8,330 nucleotides of DNA from Desulfobacula sp. (GTDB lineage: Bacteria; Desulfobacterota; Desulfobacteria; Desulfobacterales; Desulfobacteraceae): the NCBI RefSeq assembly GCF_021107415.1, contig NZ_JAIOSW010000032.1:1-8330 (forward strand), written 5' to 3'. Each line of letters starts with the position of its first letter. The first letter of the stretch is position 1. Position numbers and translations under genes: made by a program. This document shows, one piece after another, positions 1-5,911 of this stretch. The notes under the pieces are model-generated. The model was not told the origin of the DNA and did not search any database. It was given only the letters and a program-made list of their open reading frames with translations.

Positions 1-2
1 CA

Positions 3-263
3 CCTGAATGTTTTGTGGAGATATCTTCCAATGATGCTCAAATACTCGGACTTGATACAGGATCTATGGTGGATGTGTCTTCGCGCAGGCGTAAAATCAG
101 TGCAAAACTCAAAGTATCCTCAAAAGCTGTAGAAGGAACCATTTTTACCCCCTTCCATATCACCAAGGCCGCAGTCAATGAACTGACAAATGCAAAGCTG
201 GACCCAATAGCCAAAATACCCGAGTTTAAAGTCTGTGCTATAAAGATTGAACCTGCTATCTAA
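3..263 (+). CDS. Molybdopterin oxidoreductase C-terminus, formate dehydrogenase alpha-like (5' partial)
   Basis: Only the last 86 codons are present. The reading frame is open back to the window edge, so the GTG at 15 is an internal valine and not a start. The segment matches the molybdopterin-dinucleotide-binding beta-barrel that closes the DMSO-reductase family. It begins PECFVEIS, continues with a 'D-A-x-x-L-G-L' turn and a 'G-T-I-F-x-P-F-H' strand, and ends with 'L-D-P-I-A-K-I-P-E-F-K-V-C-A', which I recognise as the usual tail of formate dehydrogenase catalytic subunits. In such enzymes this domain cradles one of the two pterin cofactors of the Mo or W centre that oxidises formate to CO2. 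The Fe-S and active-site regions lie outside the window, so a NuoG-like or hydrogenase-associated paralogue cannot be excluded. A hairpin directly after the stop suggests it is the last gene of its transcript. Confidence 0.8.
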   Translation, partial: PECFVEISSNDAQILGLDTGSMVDVSSRRRKISAKLKVSSKAVEGTIFTPFHITKAAVNELTNAKLDPIAKIPEFKVCAIKIEPAI

Positions 264-277
264 AATTTTTAATTTTG

Positions 278-314
278 AGTTGTGAGTTGTGAAAGTTACA
301 ACTCACAACTTTTA
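278..314 (+). terminator. Rho-independent-like terminator after the oxidoreductase gene
   Basis: A perfect 13-bp inverted repeat, AGTTGTGAGTTGT (278-290) and ACAACTCACAACT (298-310), encloses a 7-nt loop and is followed by a short T run (CTTTTAT). It starts 15 bases after the TAA at 261-263. The stem is only moderately GC-rich and the T run is short, so termination strength is uncertain. Each arm is itself a tandem GAGTTGT-type heptamer, so the element could instead be a dispersed intergenic repeat. Confidence 0.6.
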
Positions 315-321
315 TCAAATC

Positions 322-1419
322 ATGAAAATACAAAATATAAAAGAAATAATACTGGGCCCCAGGCAATTGACATTTGGGTTTGATAATAATGCCCGACAAG
401 AACAAGATTTGGTAGTCTCTTGTATCGTCGAACAATTTGAAACCCATGGACAGGTAATATTGGATAAATTTATTCCCCATTTAAAGGAGCAGCACGATTT
501 AACAGAGATTGATGCACTCCAATATATTTTCTGGTCTGCGCATGAATTAAAAATCCATTTTAGAAGTGATGGTAAAAATATTGTACCTTTTGAAGCCAAA
601 CAAATTTTACTTAAATCTCCAGAAAAATGTGTGGAAATACTTACAAATAAAGTTGTGAAGGATTCAATATTTCAGGATGTGACATATTTTTATCAAAAAT
701 TATTCAAGGGGAAAAATAATAATAATTTTAATGATCAATATGATTTTGCCTGTTCTTTACTATCGGATTTAAAAAACTGGGAAACAAGCCTTAATTCATT
801 CAAACCCATTGCTCAAAAACCATTTTATCCGGGCAACAAAAAAATCAATGAACATTTGCAATCATTAAAAATAATGTTGGCCAGGCAAGACTCTTATTCC
901 ATAATTTATACTTGTTATAATAATAAAGAAAAAATCGCTAAAATGGCTGATAATATAAAAATCTTTTCGACCTTTTATCCCCGGCAGGTTAAATTTTGGG
1001 AGGTGTTGATTAAATCGATTGAAAAATTTCGTGTTAACTTAACTGAAATAAAGAAAAATTCAGAAATATTTGCAGATTTTAACAGATTAACCCAACTTTT
1101 AGCATCACCTTCTCCTTACAATTTGATCACTGAAGCAGACCGATTATTGAAAACGGTTCAAAAGCATAATGATCAAATTGTACAAAAACGAACCAAAGCC
1201 CATCGGATGAAGGCAATATCAAAAATAGAGGCAATGATTGAAAAACTGGTTAACTTATTTGATAGTTACAACCCTGGCCAGGATATGCGTAATAAATTTT
1301 TATATGCATTGAGGAGTTCAAAAAAACAATTGCTGCATACTAAAAATATCAAACAAATTGACCTGTTACTCTGTGACACAGAGGATATGGTTGATGATTT
1401 TGTTGAAGAACTTGAATAA
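322..1419 (+). CDS. AT-rich orphan protein resembling the C-terminal part of BREX BrxC/PglY (DUF6079-like)
   Basis: This encodes 366 residues from the ATG at 322. An in-frame GTG at 289 exists but lies inside the terminator hairpin, so ATG is preferred, although no clear Shine-Dalgarno precedes it. The protein is soluble, charged and predicted largely helical, without signal peptide or membrane segments. I see no Walker A or B motif. From about residue 140 the pattern is: 'L-L-S-D-L-K-N-W', then 'F-K-P-I-A...F-Y-P-G-x-K-x-I', then 'Q-D-S-Y-S-I-I', then a helical stretch with 'A-D-N-I-K...F-Y-x-x-Q-x-x-F-W-E', and 'S-P-S-P-Y-x-L-I-T-E-A-D'. From memory this order recalls the helical C-terminal region of BREX ATPases of the BrxC/PglY (DUF6079) type, normally about 1,200 residues. 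If so, the ATPase half is absent. Sampled lines here (661-780) are only about 24% GC by hand count, against 55% for line 5281 in prs, which suggests transfer. Family assignment is inference; the open frame itself is certain. Confidence 0.55.
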   Translation: MKIQNIKEIILGPRQLTFGFDNNARQEQDLVVSCIVEQFETHGQVILDKFIPHLKEQHDLTEIDALQYIFWSAHELKIHFRSDGKNIVPFEAKQILLKSPEKCVEILTNKVVKDSIFQDVTYFYQKLFKGKNNNNFNDQYDFACSLLSDLKNWETSLNSFKPIAQKPFYPGNKKINEHLQSLKIMLARQDSYSIIYTCYNNKEKIAKMADNIKIFSTFYPRQVKFWEVLIKSIEKFRVNLTEIKKNSEIFADFNRLTQLLASPSPYNLITEADRLLKTVQKHNDQIVQKRTKAHRMKAISKIEAMIEKLVNLFDSYNPGQDMRNKFLYALRSSKKQLLHTKNIKQIDLLLCDTEDMVDDFVEELE

Positions 1420-1443
1420 ACACAAATAAAATCTGTATCAAAT

Positions 1444-1862
1444 TTACAAAAGCTTAAACCTGATCCGCAGGACACCGTCCTCAAACCCTGTTGTCGTGCC
1501 CTGGTTGAACTCACATGAGGGCCAATACACGGGCAGGCATCGTAATCACCGATACGGACAATTCTCAATTCATTTAAGCCTTCTTTTTCCGGCACTCTTT
1601 CAAGGTTAAATTGCTTTTGAGCGTCCTCTCTGGACACGATTTCAATGATAATCGGAAGATCTTTTTCTATCTGTTGATTTACCGTTTCCTGTAATTGATT
1701 TGTCTCAAGCTCAGTCAAAGGACGATCAAAATAATAATCACATTTGGATTTCTTTTTATTGATGTGAGCACTGAAGCATCTGTTACATCCAAATTTGCTC
1801 ACCATTGACTGGTTCAGAAGATGTTCAGCCGAGTGCATTTTAGGATCATAGTTTTTTGACAT
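1444..1862 (-). pseudogene. AlaX-like alanyl-tRNA editing protein, frameshifted near the 3' end
   Basis: The frame from the ATG at 1862 gives a tRNA second-additional-domain (AlaX) protein, which hydrolyses mischarged Ser- or Gly-tRNA(Ala) in trans. Visible zinc ligands are H10-S-A-E-H14 and C112-I-G-P-H116, the two halves of the family's HxxxH...CxxxH site, and 'R-I-V-R-I-G-D-Y-D-A-C-P-C' precedes the second half. Soon after residue 120 the similarity stops. The same frame then runs nonsensically to 1266, antisense to the neighbouring gene. In the next frame, from about 1488, the expected family ending appears at once: GFEDGVLRIRFKLL followed by TAA at 1444-1446. The segment between (family form roughly E-I-G-x-F-R-I) is short or missing. 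This fits a small deletion of length 1 modulo 3, roughly 19 nt, or an assembly error. AAAAGG lies six bases before the ATG. The gene begins 14 bases after rluD ends and is probably co-transcribed with it. Confidence 0.72.
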
Positions 1863-1876
1863 ATTTTACCTTTTCT

Positions 1877-2806
1877 TCATGGAAGCGATTCCAGTAAAGC
1901 CTGTGTTTGCAAAAAATCTTCAGGCAGTTTGGCTTTAAAAAACACTTTCCTGCCTGAATAAGGATGCCTGAAAGCAAGCTGCCAGGAGTGAAGCATTTGC
2001 CGGGAAGTAATGCCTTTTTTCTTTCGATATCTTCTGTGCTGATATATCCGGTCTCCGATTAACGGATGATCAATGGCGTAAAAATGCACTCTGATTTGAT
2101 GGGTCCTTCCTGTTTTTAACAGCGCCTCAACCAGGCAGGCTGTTTTAAAATGCTTTTTGACTTTCCAGCATGTTCTGGCTGATTTCCCATCTTCATGATT
2201 TATGGCCATTATTTTTCTTTTCACCGGATGTCGGCCAATGGGAAGATTGATTTCTCCCTCATCATCAGAAAAATTTCCGGAAACCAGGGCAAGATACCGT
2301 TTCTCCACCCGCCGCTGTTTGAATTCTTTTTGCAGAAAATGTAAAGCCTTGCGGGTTTTAGCAACTACCATTAAACCGCTGGTATCTTTATCCAGTCTGT
2401 GGACAATCCCGGATCTGAATTTATCTTCTCCAACACTTCTTATTTCGGGGTCATGGCACAATAATGCGTTTACAAGAGTTCCGGTCAGATTTCCCGGTGC
2501 GGGATGAACCACCATACCCGCCTTTTTATTGATAACAATAATATACTCATCTTCAAATTCAATATCCAGATGAATCTTTTCAGACAAAACAATAGTATCA
2601 ATAATAGTATCAGGAATAATCCCGGTAATAATATCACCTGGTTTTACCCTGAACCCTGGTTTCTTTTTTTTATTATTAACGAAAATATCACTGTTATTTA
2701 TCAGAAGTGCTGCCCTGCTTCTGGAACAGGCCTTGGTAAGATTGGAAATCAGTATATCAAGACGGGTGTCTATTAGATCTTCAGATATGTTAATATTTAC
2801 TTTCAT
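1877..2806 (-). CDS. rluD: RluA/RluD-family 23S rRNA pseudouridine synthase
   Basis: 309 residues, the normal length for this family. An S4 RNA-binding domain occupies about residues 14-60 ('T-R-L-D-I-L-I...S-R-S-R-A-A-L-L-I'). The catalytic domain follows, with the signature H136-R-L-D-K-D-T-S-G containing the nucleophilic Asp139. The second conserved motif is R234-T-H-Q-I-R-V-H. The enzyme isomerises uridines in RNA; the best-known member, RluD, modifies three uridines in helix 69 of 23S rRNA (1911, 1915 and 1917 in E. coli), but the exact target cannot be read from sequence. The ATG at 2806 fits the family N-terminus. However, the bases just upstream are the T run of the carD terminator (CCGGTTTTTTTATC), so no Shine-Dalgarno is present. 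Expression may depend on read-through, or on a promoter hidden in or before the hairpin. The broken alaX-like gene follows after 14 bases. Confidence 0.88.
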   Translation of the reverse strand: MKVNINISEDLIDTRLDILISNLTKACSRSRAALLINNSDIFVNNKKKKPGFRVKPGDIITGIIPDTIIDTIVLSEKIHLDIEFEDEYIIVINKKAGMVVHPAPGNLTGTLVNALLCHDPEIRSVGEDKFRSGIVHRLDKDTSGLMVVAKTRKALHFLQKEFKQRRVEKRYLALVSGNFSDDEGEINLPIGRHPVKRKIMAINHEDGKSARTCWKVKKHFKTACLVEALLKTGRTHQIRVHFYAIDHPLIGDRIYQHRRYRKKKGITSRQMLHSWQLAFRHPYSGRKVFFKAKLPEDFLQTQALLESLP

Positions 2807-2810
2807 GATA

Positions 2811-2844
2811 AAAAAACCGGCGAACTGTTTTGCCCGCCGGTTTT
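2811..2844 (-). terminator. Strong rho-independent terminator after carD
   Basis: On the minus strand, AAAACCGGCG (2844-2835) pairs perfectly with CGCCGGTTTT (2822-2813) around a 12-nt loop, and the T run extends through 2811. This is a classical intrinsic terminator 26 bases beyond the carD stop. Its T run ends only four bases before the rluD start codon. In the plus direction the stem is followed by TTTTC only, so it may work weakly both ways. Confidence 0.88.
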
Positions 2845-2869
2845 CAAATTTGTTTGCTACTAAAGAGTG

Positions 2870-3403
2870 TTAGTTAAAAAGGCTCTCAATCTCCTGCATC
2901 ATGGCTTTTTCATCTATATCCTTGGCTGTAGACAGCTCCTGAACCAATAAATTCTGAGCTGTATCAAGAAGCTTGCGCTCACCAAAGGAAAGATCTTTTT
3001 CAAGCTTTAACTGGAAAAGGTCTCTGAAAACTTCAGCAACATCATAAATGGAACCGGTTTTAATTTTATCCATATATTCCCTGTATCTTCGGTTCCATGT
3101 CTGGTTATCAGCACCTTGTGCCTTTGCCTGCATAACCTTGTAGACTTCAGGAACCTCTGTTTCAGGGATGACCTCCCTTAAGCCCACTGATTCCACGTTT
3201 GAAGTCGGAATCATAATCACCATACCATTTTCCACGATCTTCATCATGTAAAAATTTAAGGTATCACCGTTTATCTCCTTGCTCTCAATTGACTCAATGT
3301 AGCCAACACCATGCGCAGGATAAACAGCCAGATCACCTTTGGAAAATTCTTTTTTAGTTGATGTTACTTCTTTTGCCTTGGTTTTTTTGGATTTTCCAAC
3401 CAT
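2870..3403 (-). CDS. carD: CarD/CdnL-family RNA polymerase-binding regulator
   Basis: 177 residues from the ATG at 3403, which is preceded by AAGGTGG at an ideal distance; the open frame upstream to a TTG at 3478 lacks such a site. Residues 1-20 are a lysine-rich tail. Residues about 20-78 form the CarD/CdnL/TRCF RNA-polymerase-interacting domain ('F-S-K-G-D-L-A-V-Y-P-A-H-G-V-G-Y-I'), which contacts the beta-subunit lobe. Residues about 85-177 are a helical DNA-binding domain. Trp103 in 'T-W-N-R-R-Y' sits where family members carry the tryptophan that wedges into the upstream edge of the transcription bubble. Known homologues stabilise open complexes at rRNA and other housekeeping promoters. 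The gene is separated from pth by 192 bases and followed by a strong terminator, so it probably has its own transcript as well as any read-through from the translation genes upstream. Confidence 0.92.
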   Translation of the reverse strand: MVGKSKKTKAKEVTSTKKEFSKGDLAVYPAHGVGYIESIESKEINGDTLNFYMMKIVENGMVIMIPTSNVESVGLREVIPETEVPEVYKVMQAKAQGADNQTWNRRYREYMDKIKTGSIYDVAEVFRDLFQLKLEKDLSFGERKLLDTAQNLLVQELSTAKDIDEKAMMQEIESLFN

Positions 3404-3409
3404 AGATTG

Positions 3410-3416
3410 CCACCTT
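3410..3416 (-). promoter_or_regulatory. Ribosome binding site deciding the carD start
   Basis: AAGGTGG on the minus strand lies six bases before the ATG at 3403. It selects this start over the in-frame TTG at 3478, and so shortens the protein by 25 residues to the usual CarD form with a lysine-rich N-terminus. Confidence 0.8.
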
Positions 3417-3472
3417 TTTTTTATAGAAACAATTAGCCCATCATCAGGCAGAAGACCATATTTAAACAATAT

Positions 3473-3556
3473 TGTCAATGAAATAATTTAATGAGCGATT
3501 AAAATTCAATAACATCTTCCGGGAATCATTGAGCTTTTTGACACCATTTTTTGTCA
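3473..3556 (-). promoter_or_regulatory. Candidate regulatory elements in the carD leader (weak)
   Basis: The 192-base gap between pth and carD is AT-rich and contains no gene. It holds an exact TTGACA (minus strand, 3478-3473), but no good -10 box lies at 15-19 bases from it. Further upstream, an inverted repeat TGACA-N8-TGTCA spans 3539-3556. No T run follows it in the direction of transcription, so it is not a terminator and could be an operator. Both calls are weak pattern matches. Confidence 0.25.
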
Positions 3557-3595
3557 GCACAAGTGTATTTTATATTACAATGGATGCTTAGTGGC

Positions 3596-4177
3596 CTATT
3601 GTCTGGTATTAAATAAATTCATGGCAGACGTCACACCATTTTCAAGGATATAAAGGCAGGCATCTGACGCAGTATCGATACAATGGTCCAGTATTTTTAT
3701 TTCATCAGGGGAAAAACTGCCAAGAACATGCCCTGTCACATCTCTTCCTGATCCGGGATGGCCGACCCCTACTCGGATTCGGATACAATCCTTTTTACCG
3801 AAAGCATCAATGATGGAGCGGACACCGTTATGTCCGCCATGGCCACGGCTTTTAACGATTTTGATTTTTCCAAAGGATAAGTCCATATCATCATGGACAA
3901 TAATGATATCTTCCATACCGACTTTATAATATGAAGCAAATTTATGGATGGGGAAGCCACTTTTATTCATATAGGTTAAAGGCTTCACAAGAAAAACATC
4001 ATTGCCTTTAATCCTTGCTTTCACATACTCAGAATCAAACCGGGTTTTATCAATCGTAAGGCGGGATTTTGAAGCCAGGGCTTCAACGACTAAAAAGCCG
4101 ATATTATGACGGGTCCGGGCATAATTTTTACCTGGATTGCCCAGACCCGCAATAATTTTAAATTTCGAATCCGACAT
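3596..4177 (-). CDS. pth: Peptidyl-tRNA hydrolase
   Basis: 193 residues, full length for bacterial Pth. The enzyme cleaves the ester between nascent peptide and tRNA on peptidyl-tRNAs that drop off the ribosome, recycling tRNA in the cytoplasm. Key residues are visible: Asn14 in 'G-L-G-N-P-G', catalytic His24 in 'T-R-H-N-I-G-F', Asn71 in 'T-Y-M-N', Asp96 in 'V-H-D-D-M-D-L' and Asn117 in 'G-G-H-N-G'. These correspond to N10, H20, N68, D93 and N114 of the E. coli enzyme. The ATG at 4177 lies 11 bases after the stop of the L25 gene. The gap TTCCATTGTAG has no Shine-Dalgarno, so translation is probably coupled to rplY. The rplY-pth pairing is common in bacteria. No clear terminator follows the TAG at 3596-3598. 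Confidence 0.96.
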   Translation of the reverse strand: MSDSKFKIIAGLGNPGKNYARTRHNIGFLVVEALASKSRLTIDKTRFDSEYVKARIKGNDVFLVKPLTYMNKSGFPIHKFASYYKVGMEDIIIVHDDMDLSFGKIKIVKSRGHGGHNGVRSIIDAFGKKDCIRIRVGVGHPGSGRDVTGHVLGSFSPDEIKILDHCIDTASDACLYILENGVTSAMNLFNTRQ

Positions 4178-4188
4178 CTACAATGGAA

Positions 4189-4842
4189 TTACTCTTCCGC
4201 AGTCTCTTCATCAGCAGGGGCAGCCTCAACTTCTCCCTCTTCCAGAAGTTCTTCATCTTCATCAATTTCTTCTTCTTCTATAGTCGGTGCGCCAATTGTA
4301 ATCACTGTAAAATTAACGTCATGGGGAATTTCAACATTCTCACCCAGGTCAATGTCTTCAATATGAACTGAATCACCAACGTCAAGATCATTAATATCAA
4401 TCTGGATACTGGAGGGTGTGTCAGCCGGTTTACAGACCACATCAAGTTCACGTCTGATAATCTGGAGAAGACCGCCCTCTTTGACGCCGACACTTTCACC
4501 AATGGTTTCAACCGGAACACTTACAGTAACTATTGTATCCATATCAATCTCATGCAAATCAATATGCAGATAATTCAATCCAAATGTATCCATCTGCATA
4601 TCCTTAAGCATAACAATTTTCTCTTTTCCGGAAGCCCCTTCAACCTTGAGCTTGAAAAAGAGCCCGGTTGAGCCATGTTCCCTGATGATTTTTATAAATT
4701 CGACGGTTTCAAGAGAGAGCATTGCAGGCTCTGTTTTTGCCCCGTAGACAATAGCAGGTATGGCATTATTTCTTCTTAATACTCTGGCAGCACCTTTACC
4801 CTTAGTTTCTCTTGATTTTGCGTTTAACTCAATTAATTCCAA
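4189..4842 (-). CDS. rplY: 50S ribosomal protein L25, long Ctc/TL5 form
   Basis: 217 residues from the TTG at 4842. Residues 1-90 are the L25 domain that binds 5S rRNA ('M-E-L-I-E-L-N-A-K-S-R', then 'G-K-G-A-A-R-V-L-R-R...I-P-A-I-V-Y-G'). Residues about 95-185 form the TL5-type C-terminal beta domain ('H-I-D-L-H-E-I' and 'V-S-V-P-V-E-T-I-G'). The last 30 residues are a very acidic, probably disordered tail rich in Glu and Asp. The TTG start is chosen because GGAGGA lies seven bases before it and because the family begins M-E-x-I-E-L-N-A. An ATG at 4869, within an ATGC repeat, would place the Shine-Dalgarno inside the coding region. The gene follows prs by 57 bases and precedes pth by 11. In Gram-positive bacteria the long form is called Ctc, a general stress protein. 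Confidence 0.94.
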   Translation of the reverse strand: MELIELNAKSRETKGKGAARVLRRNNAIPAIVYGAKTEPAMLSLETVEFIKIIREHGSTGLFFKLKVEGASGKEKIVMLKDMQMDTFGLNYLHIDLHEIDMDTIVTVSVPVETIGESVGVKEGGLLQIIRRELDVVCKPADTPSSIQIDINDLDVGDSVHIEDIDLGENVEIPHDVNFTVITIGAPTIEEEEIDEDEELLEEGEVEAAPADEETAEE

Positions 4843-4849
4843 CGTTCTT

Positions 4850-4855
4850 TCCTCC
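4850..4855 (-). promoter_or_regulatory. Ribosome binding site deciding the L25 TTG start
   Basis: GGAGGA on the minus strand is the best Shine-Dalgarno in the window and sits seven bases upstream of the TTG at 4842. It argues against the in-frame ATG at 4869, which lies in a run of ATGC repeats and has no such site before it. Confidence 0.75.
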
Positions 4856-4861
4856 GTAACT

Positions 4862-4875
4862 GCATGCATGCATGC
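4862..4875. repeat. Tetranucleotide (ATGC) repeat in the L25 leader
   Basis: GCATGCATGCATGC is three and a half copies of a self-complementary tetramer, between prs and the L25 start. On the minus strand it offers three successive ATG triplets spaced by four bases, so they fall in three different frames; only the one at 4869 is in frame with L25. Slippage here would alter leader length but not the TTG-initiated protein. Confidence 0.85.
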
Positions 4876-4899
4876 TTAAAAACTAATATATCAATTATT

Positions 4900-5838
4900 T
4901 TATACAAATAGAGAATTTACAGAATCACCCCTGTAACTACGCATAATCGCTTCACCAACCAGTTTGGCAATGGACAGCGTCTCAATTTTGTCGCAGTGTT
5001 CTGCTTCTTTGGACAGAGGGATAGTATCTGTTACAACAAGAGAACTTAAAGATGATTTGTTTATTCGATCAATAGCCGGTCCTGAAAGCACGGGATGCGT
5101 GCAATACGCATGAACCGCATTTGCGCCCTTGTCCATGATAACACTTGCAGCCTCTGTCAATGTCCCTGCCGTATCAACCATGTCATCAAGAATAATCGCT
5201 GTTTGATCCTTAACATCCCCGATAATGGCCATGGCTTTTGCCTTATTGGGCGCACTTCTTCTTTTATCAATAATGGCAAGGCTGGCATTGAGTCGTTTGG
5301 CATATGCCCTTGCCCTTTCAACACCACCGGCATCAGGTGAGACAACAACCAGGTGTTCGGGATGGCGGGTTTTAACATCATCAATTATGATCGGAGCAGC
5401 ATAAAGGTTATCCACCGGACAATTAAAAAACCCCTGGATCTGTCCGGCATGCAGATCCATTGTTATCACCCTGTGAACTCCTGTATTCTCAAGAAGGTCT
5501 GCCATTAATTTGGCACTGATGGGAACCCTGGGAGATACTTTTTTATCCTGCCGTGAATATCCGAAATAAGGAATAACCGAAGTAATTCTACTGGCAGAAG
5601 ACCGTTTAAAAGCATCAATTAAAAGTAACAACTCAACAAGATTTTCATTCACAGGATTACAGGTGGACTGGATCACAAAGATTTCCTGTTTCCTTACATT
5701 CTCCTGGATTTCAACCTGAATTTCTCCATCACTGAAACGGTTAACTTTCAATTTCCCTAACGGTTTTGCAAGATATTCTGAAATCTTGTCTGCAAGAACA
5801 GGATTCGAATTACCCGCAAAAATTGACAAGCCATTCAT
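4900..5838 (-). CDS. prs: Ribose-phosphate pyrophosphokinase (PRPP synthetase)
   Basis: 312 residues from the ATG at 5838, the typical class I length. The enzyme transfers pyrophosphate from ATP to ribose 5-phosphate to make PRPP for purine, pyrimidine, histidine, tryptophan and NAD synthesis. Visible motifs: N-terminal 'I-F-A-G-N-S-N-P', ATP-binding 'R-F-S-D-G-E-I-Q-V', 'Y-F-G-Y-S-R-Q-D-K-K', catalytic His130 in 'D-L-H-A-G-Q-I-Q-G-F-F', 'S-P-D-A-G-G-V-E-R-A-R', the flexible catalytic loop around Lys192-Arg193-Arg194, and the PRPP loop Asp218-D-M-V-D-T-A-G-T. The open frame extends to a TTG at 5862, but that would translate the poly-G tract. The ATG has AAGAGA six bases upstream and matches the family N-terminus. 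The leader carries three 12-bp direct repeats and a G8 run, and tRNA-Gln lies just beyond. Confidence 0.97.
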   Translation of the reverse strand: MNGLSIFAGNSNPVLADKISEYLAKPLGKLKVNRFSDGEIQVEIQENVRKQEIFVIQSTCNPVNENLVELLLLIDAFKRSSASRITSVIPYFGYSRQDKKVSPRVPISAKLMADLLENTGVHRVITMDLHAGQIQGFFNCPVDNLYAAPIIIDDVKTRHPEHLVVVSPDAGGVERARAYAKRLNASLAIIDKRRSAPNKAKAMAIIGDVKDQTAIILDDMVDTAGTLTEAASVIMDKGANAVHAYCTHPVLSGPAIDRINKSSLSSLVVTDTIPLSKEAEHCDKIETLSIAKLVGEAIMRSYRGDSVNSLFV

Positions 5839-5852
5839 ATCAAATCTCTTTT

Positions 5853-5860
5853 CCCCCCCC
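5853..5860 (-). repeat. G8 homopolymer upstream of the prs ribosome binding site
   Basis: Eight consecutive G on the minus strand (C on plus) lie 14 bases before the prs ATG, directly ahead of AAAAGAGA. Such a run can slip in replication and would change leader spacing; it can also act as an extra anti-Shine-Dalgarno pairing site. It is also prone to sequencing miscount. Confidence 0.8.
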
Positions 5861-5865
5861 AATTT

Positions 5866-5901
5866 ATAAAATCAGGCATAAAATCAGGTATAAAATCAGG
5901 T
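5866..5901. repeat. Three tandem 12-bp direct repeats between tRNA-Gln and prs
   Basis: The unit ATAAAATCAGG(C/T) occurs three times without gaps, at 5866-5877, 5878-5889 and 5890-5901, differing only in the last base. On the coding strand it reads (A/G)CCTGATTTTAT. The array fills half of the 73-base space between the tRNA 3' end and the prs start. The spacing of about one helical turn plus one or two bases would suit cooperative protein binding, and TTTATA and TATA-like stretches inside it could serve as -10 elements. No function is known to me. Confidence 0.85.
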
Positions 5902-5911
5902 TATTAAAATA

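Noticed and set aside
289..321. GTG at 289 as the start of the AT-rich BREX-like gene
   Set aside because: It lies at the apex of the terminator hairpin with no ribosome binding site; the ATG at 322 is outside the stem.
256..599. Minus-strand open frames opposite the AT-rich gene
   Set aside because: They overlap the hairpin and each other, lack family features, and are expected by chance opposite the coding strand.
2202..2776. Two plus-strand open frames opposite rluD
   Set aside because: They are antisense to a well-conserved enzyme and show no recognisable domain or ribosome binding site.
3404..3478. TTG-initiated N-terminal extension of CarD
   Set aside because: No Shine-Dalgarno before the TTG, whereas AAGGTGG precedes the ATG at 3403, and the shorter form matches the family.
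4106..4366. Serine-rich open frame on the plus strand
   Set aside because: It is the antisense shadow of the Glu/Asp codons of the L25 acidic tail.
5839..5862. TTG-initiated extension of Prs through the poly-G run
   Set aside because: It would add G-G-E-K-R-F-D ahead of the family N-terminus; the ATG at 5838 fits both length and ribosome binding site.
5866..5901. CRISPR array
   Set aside because: The 12-bp repeats are contiguous with no spacers, and no cas gene is present.
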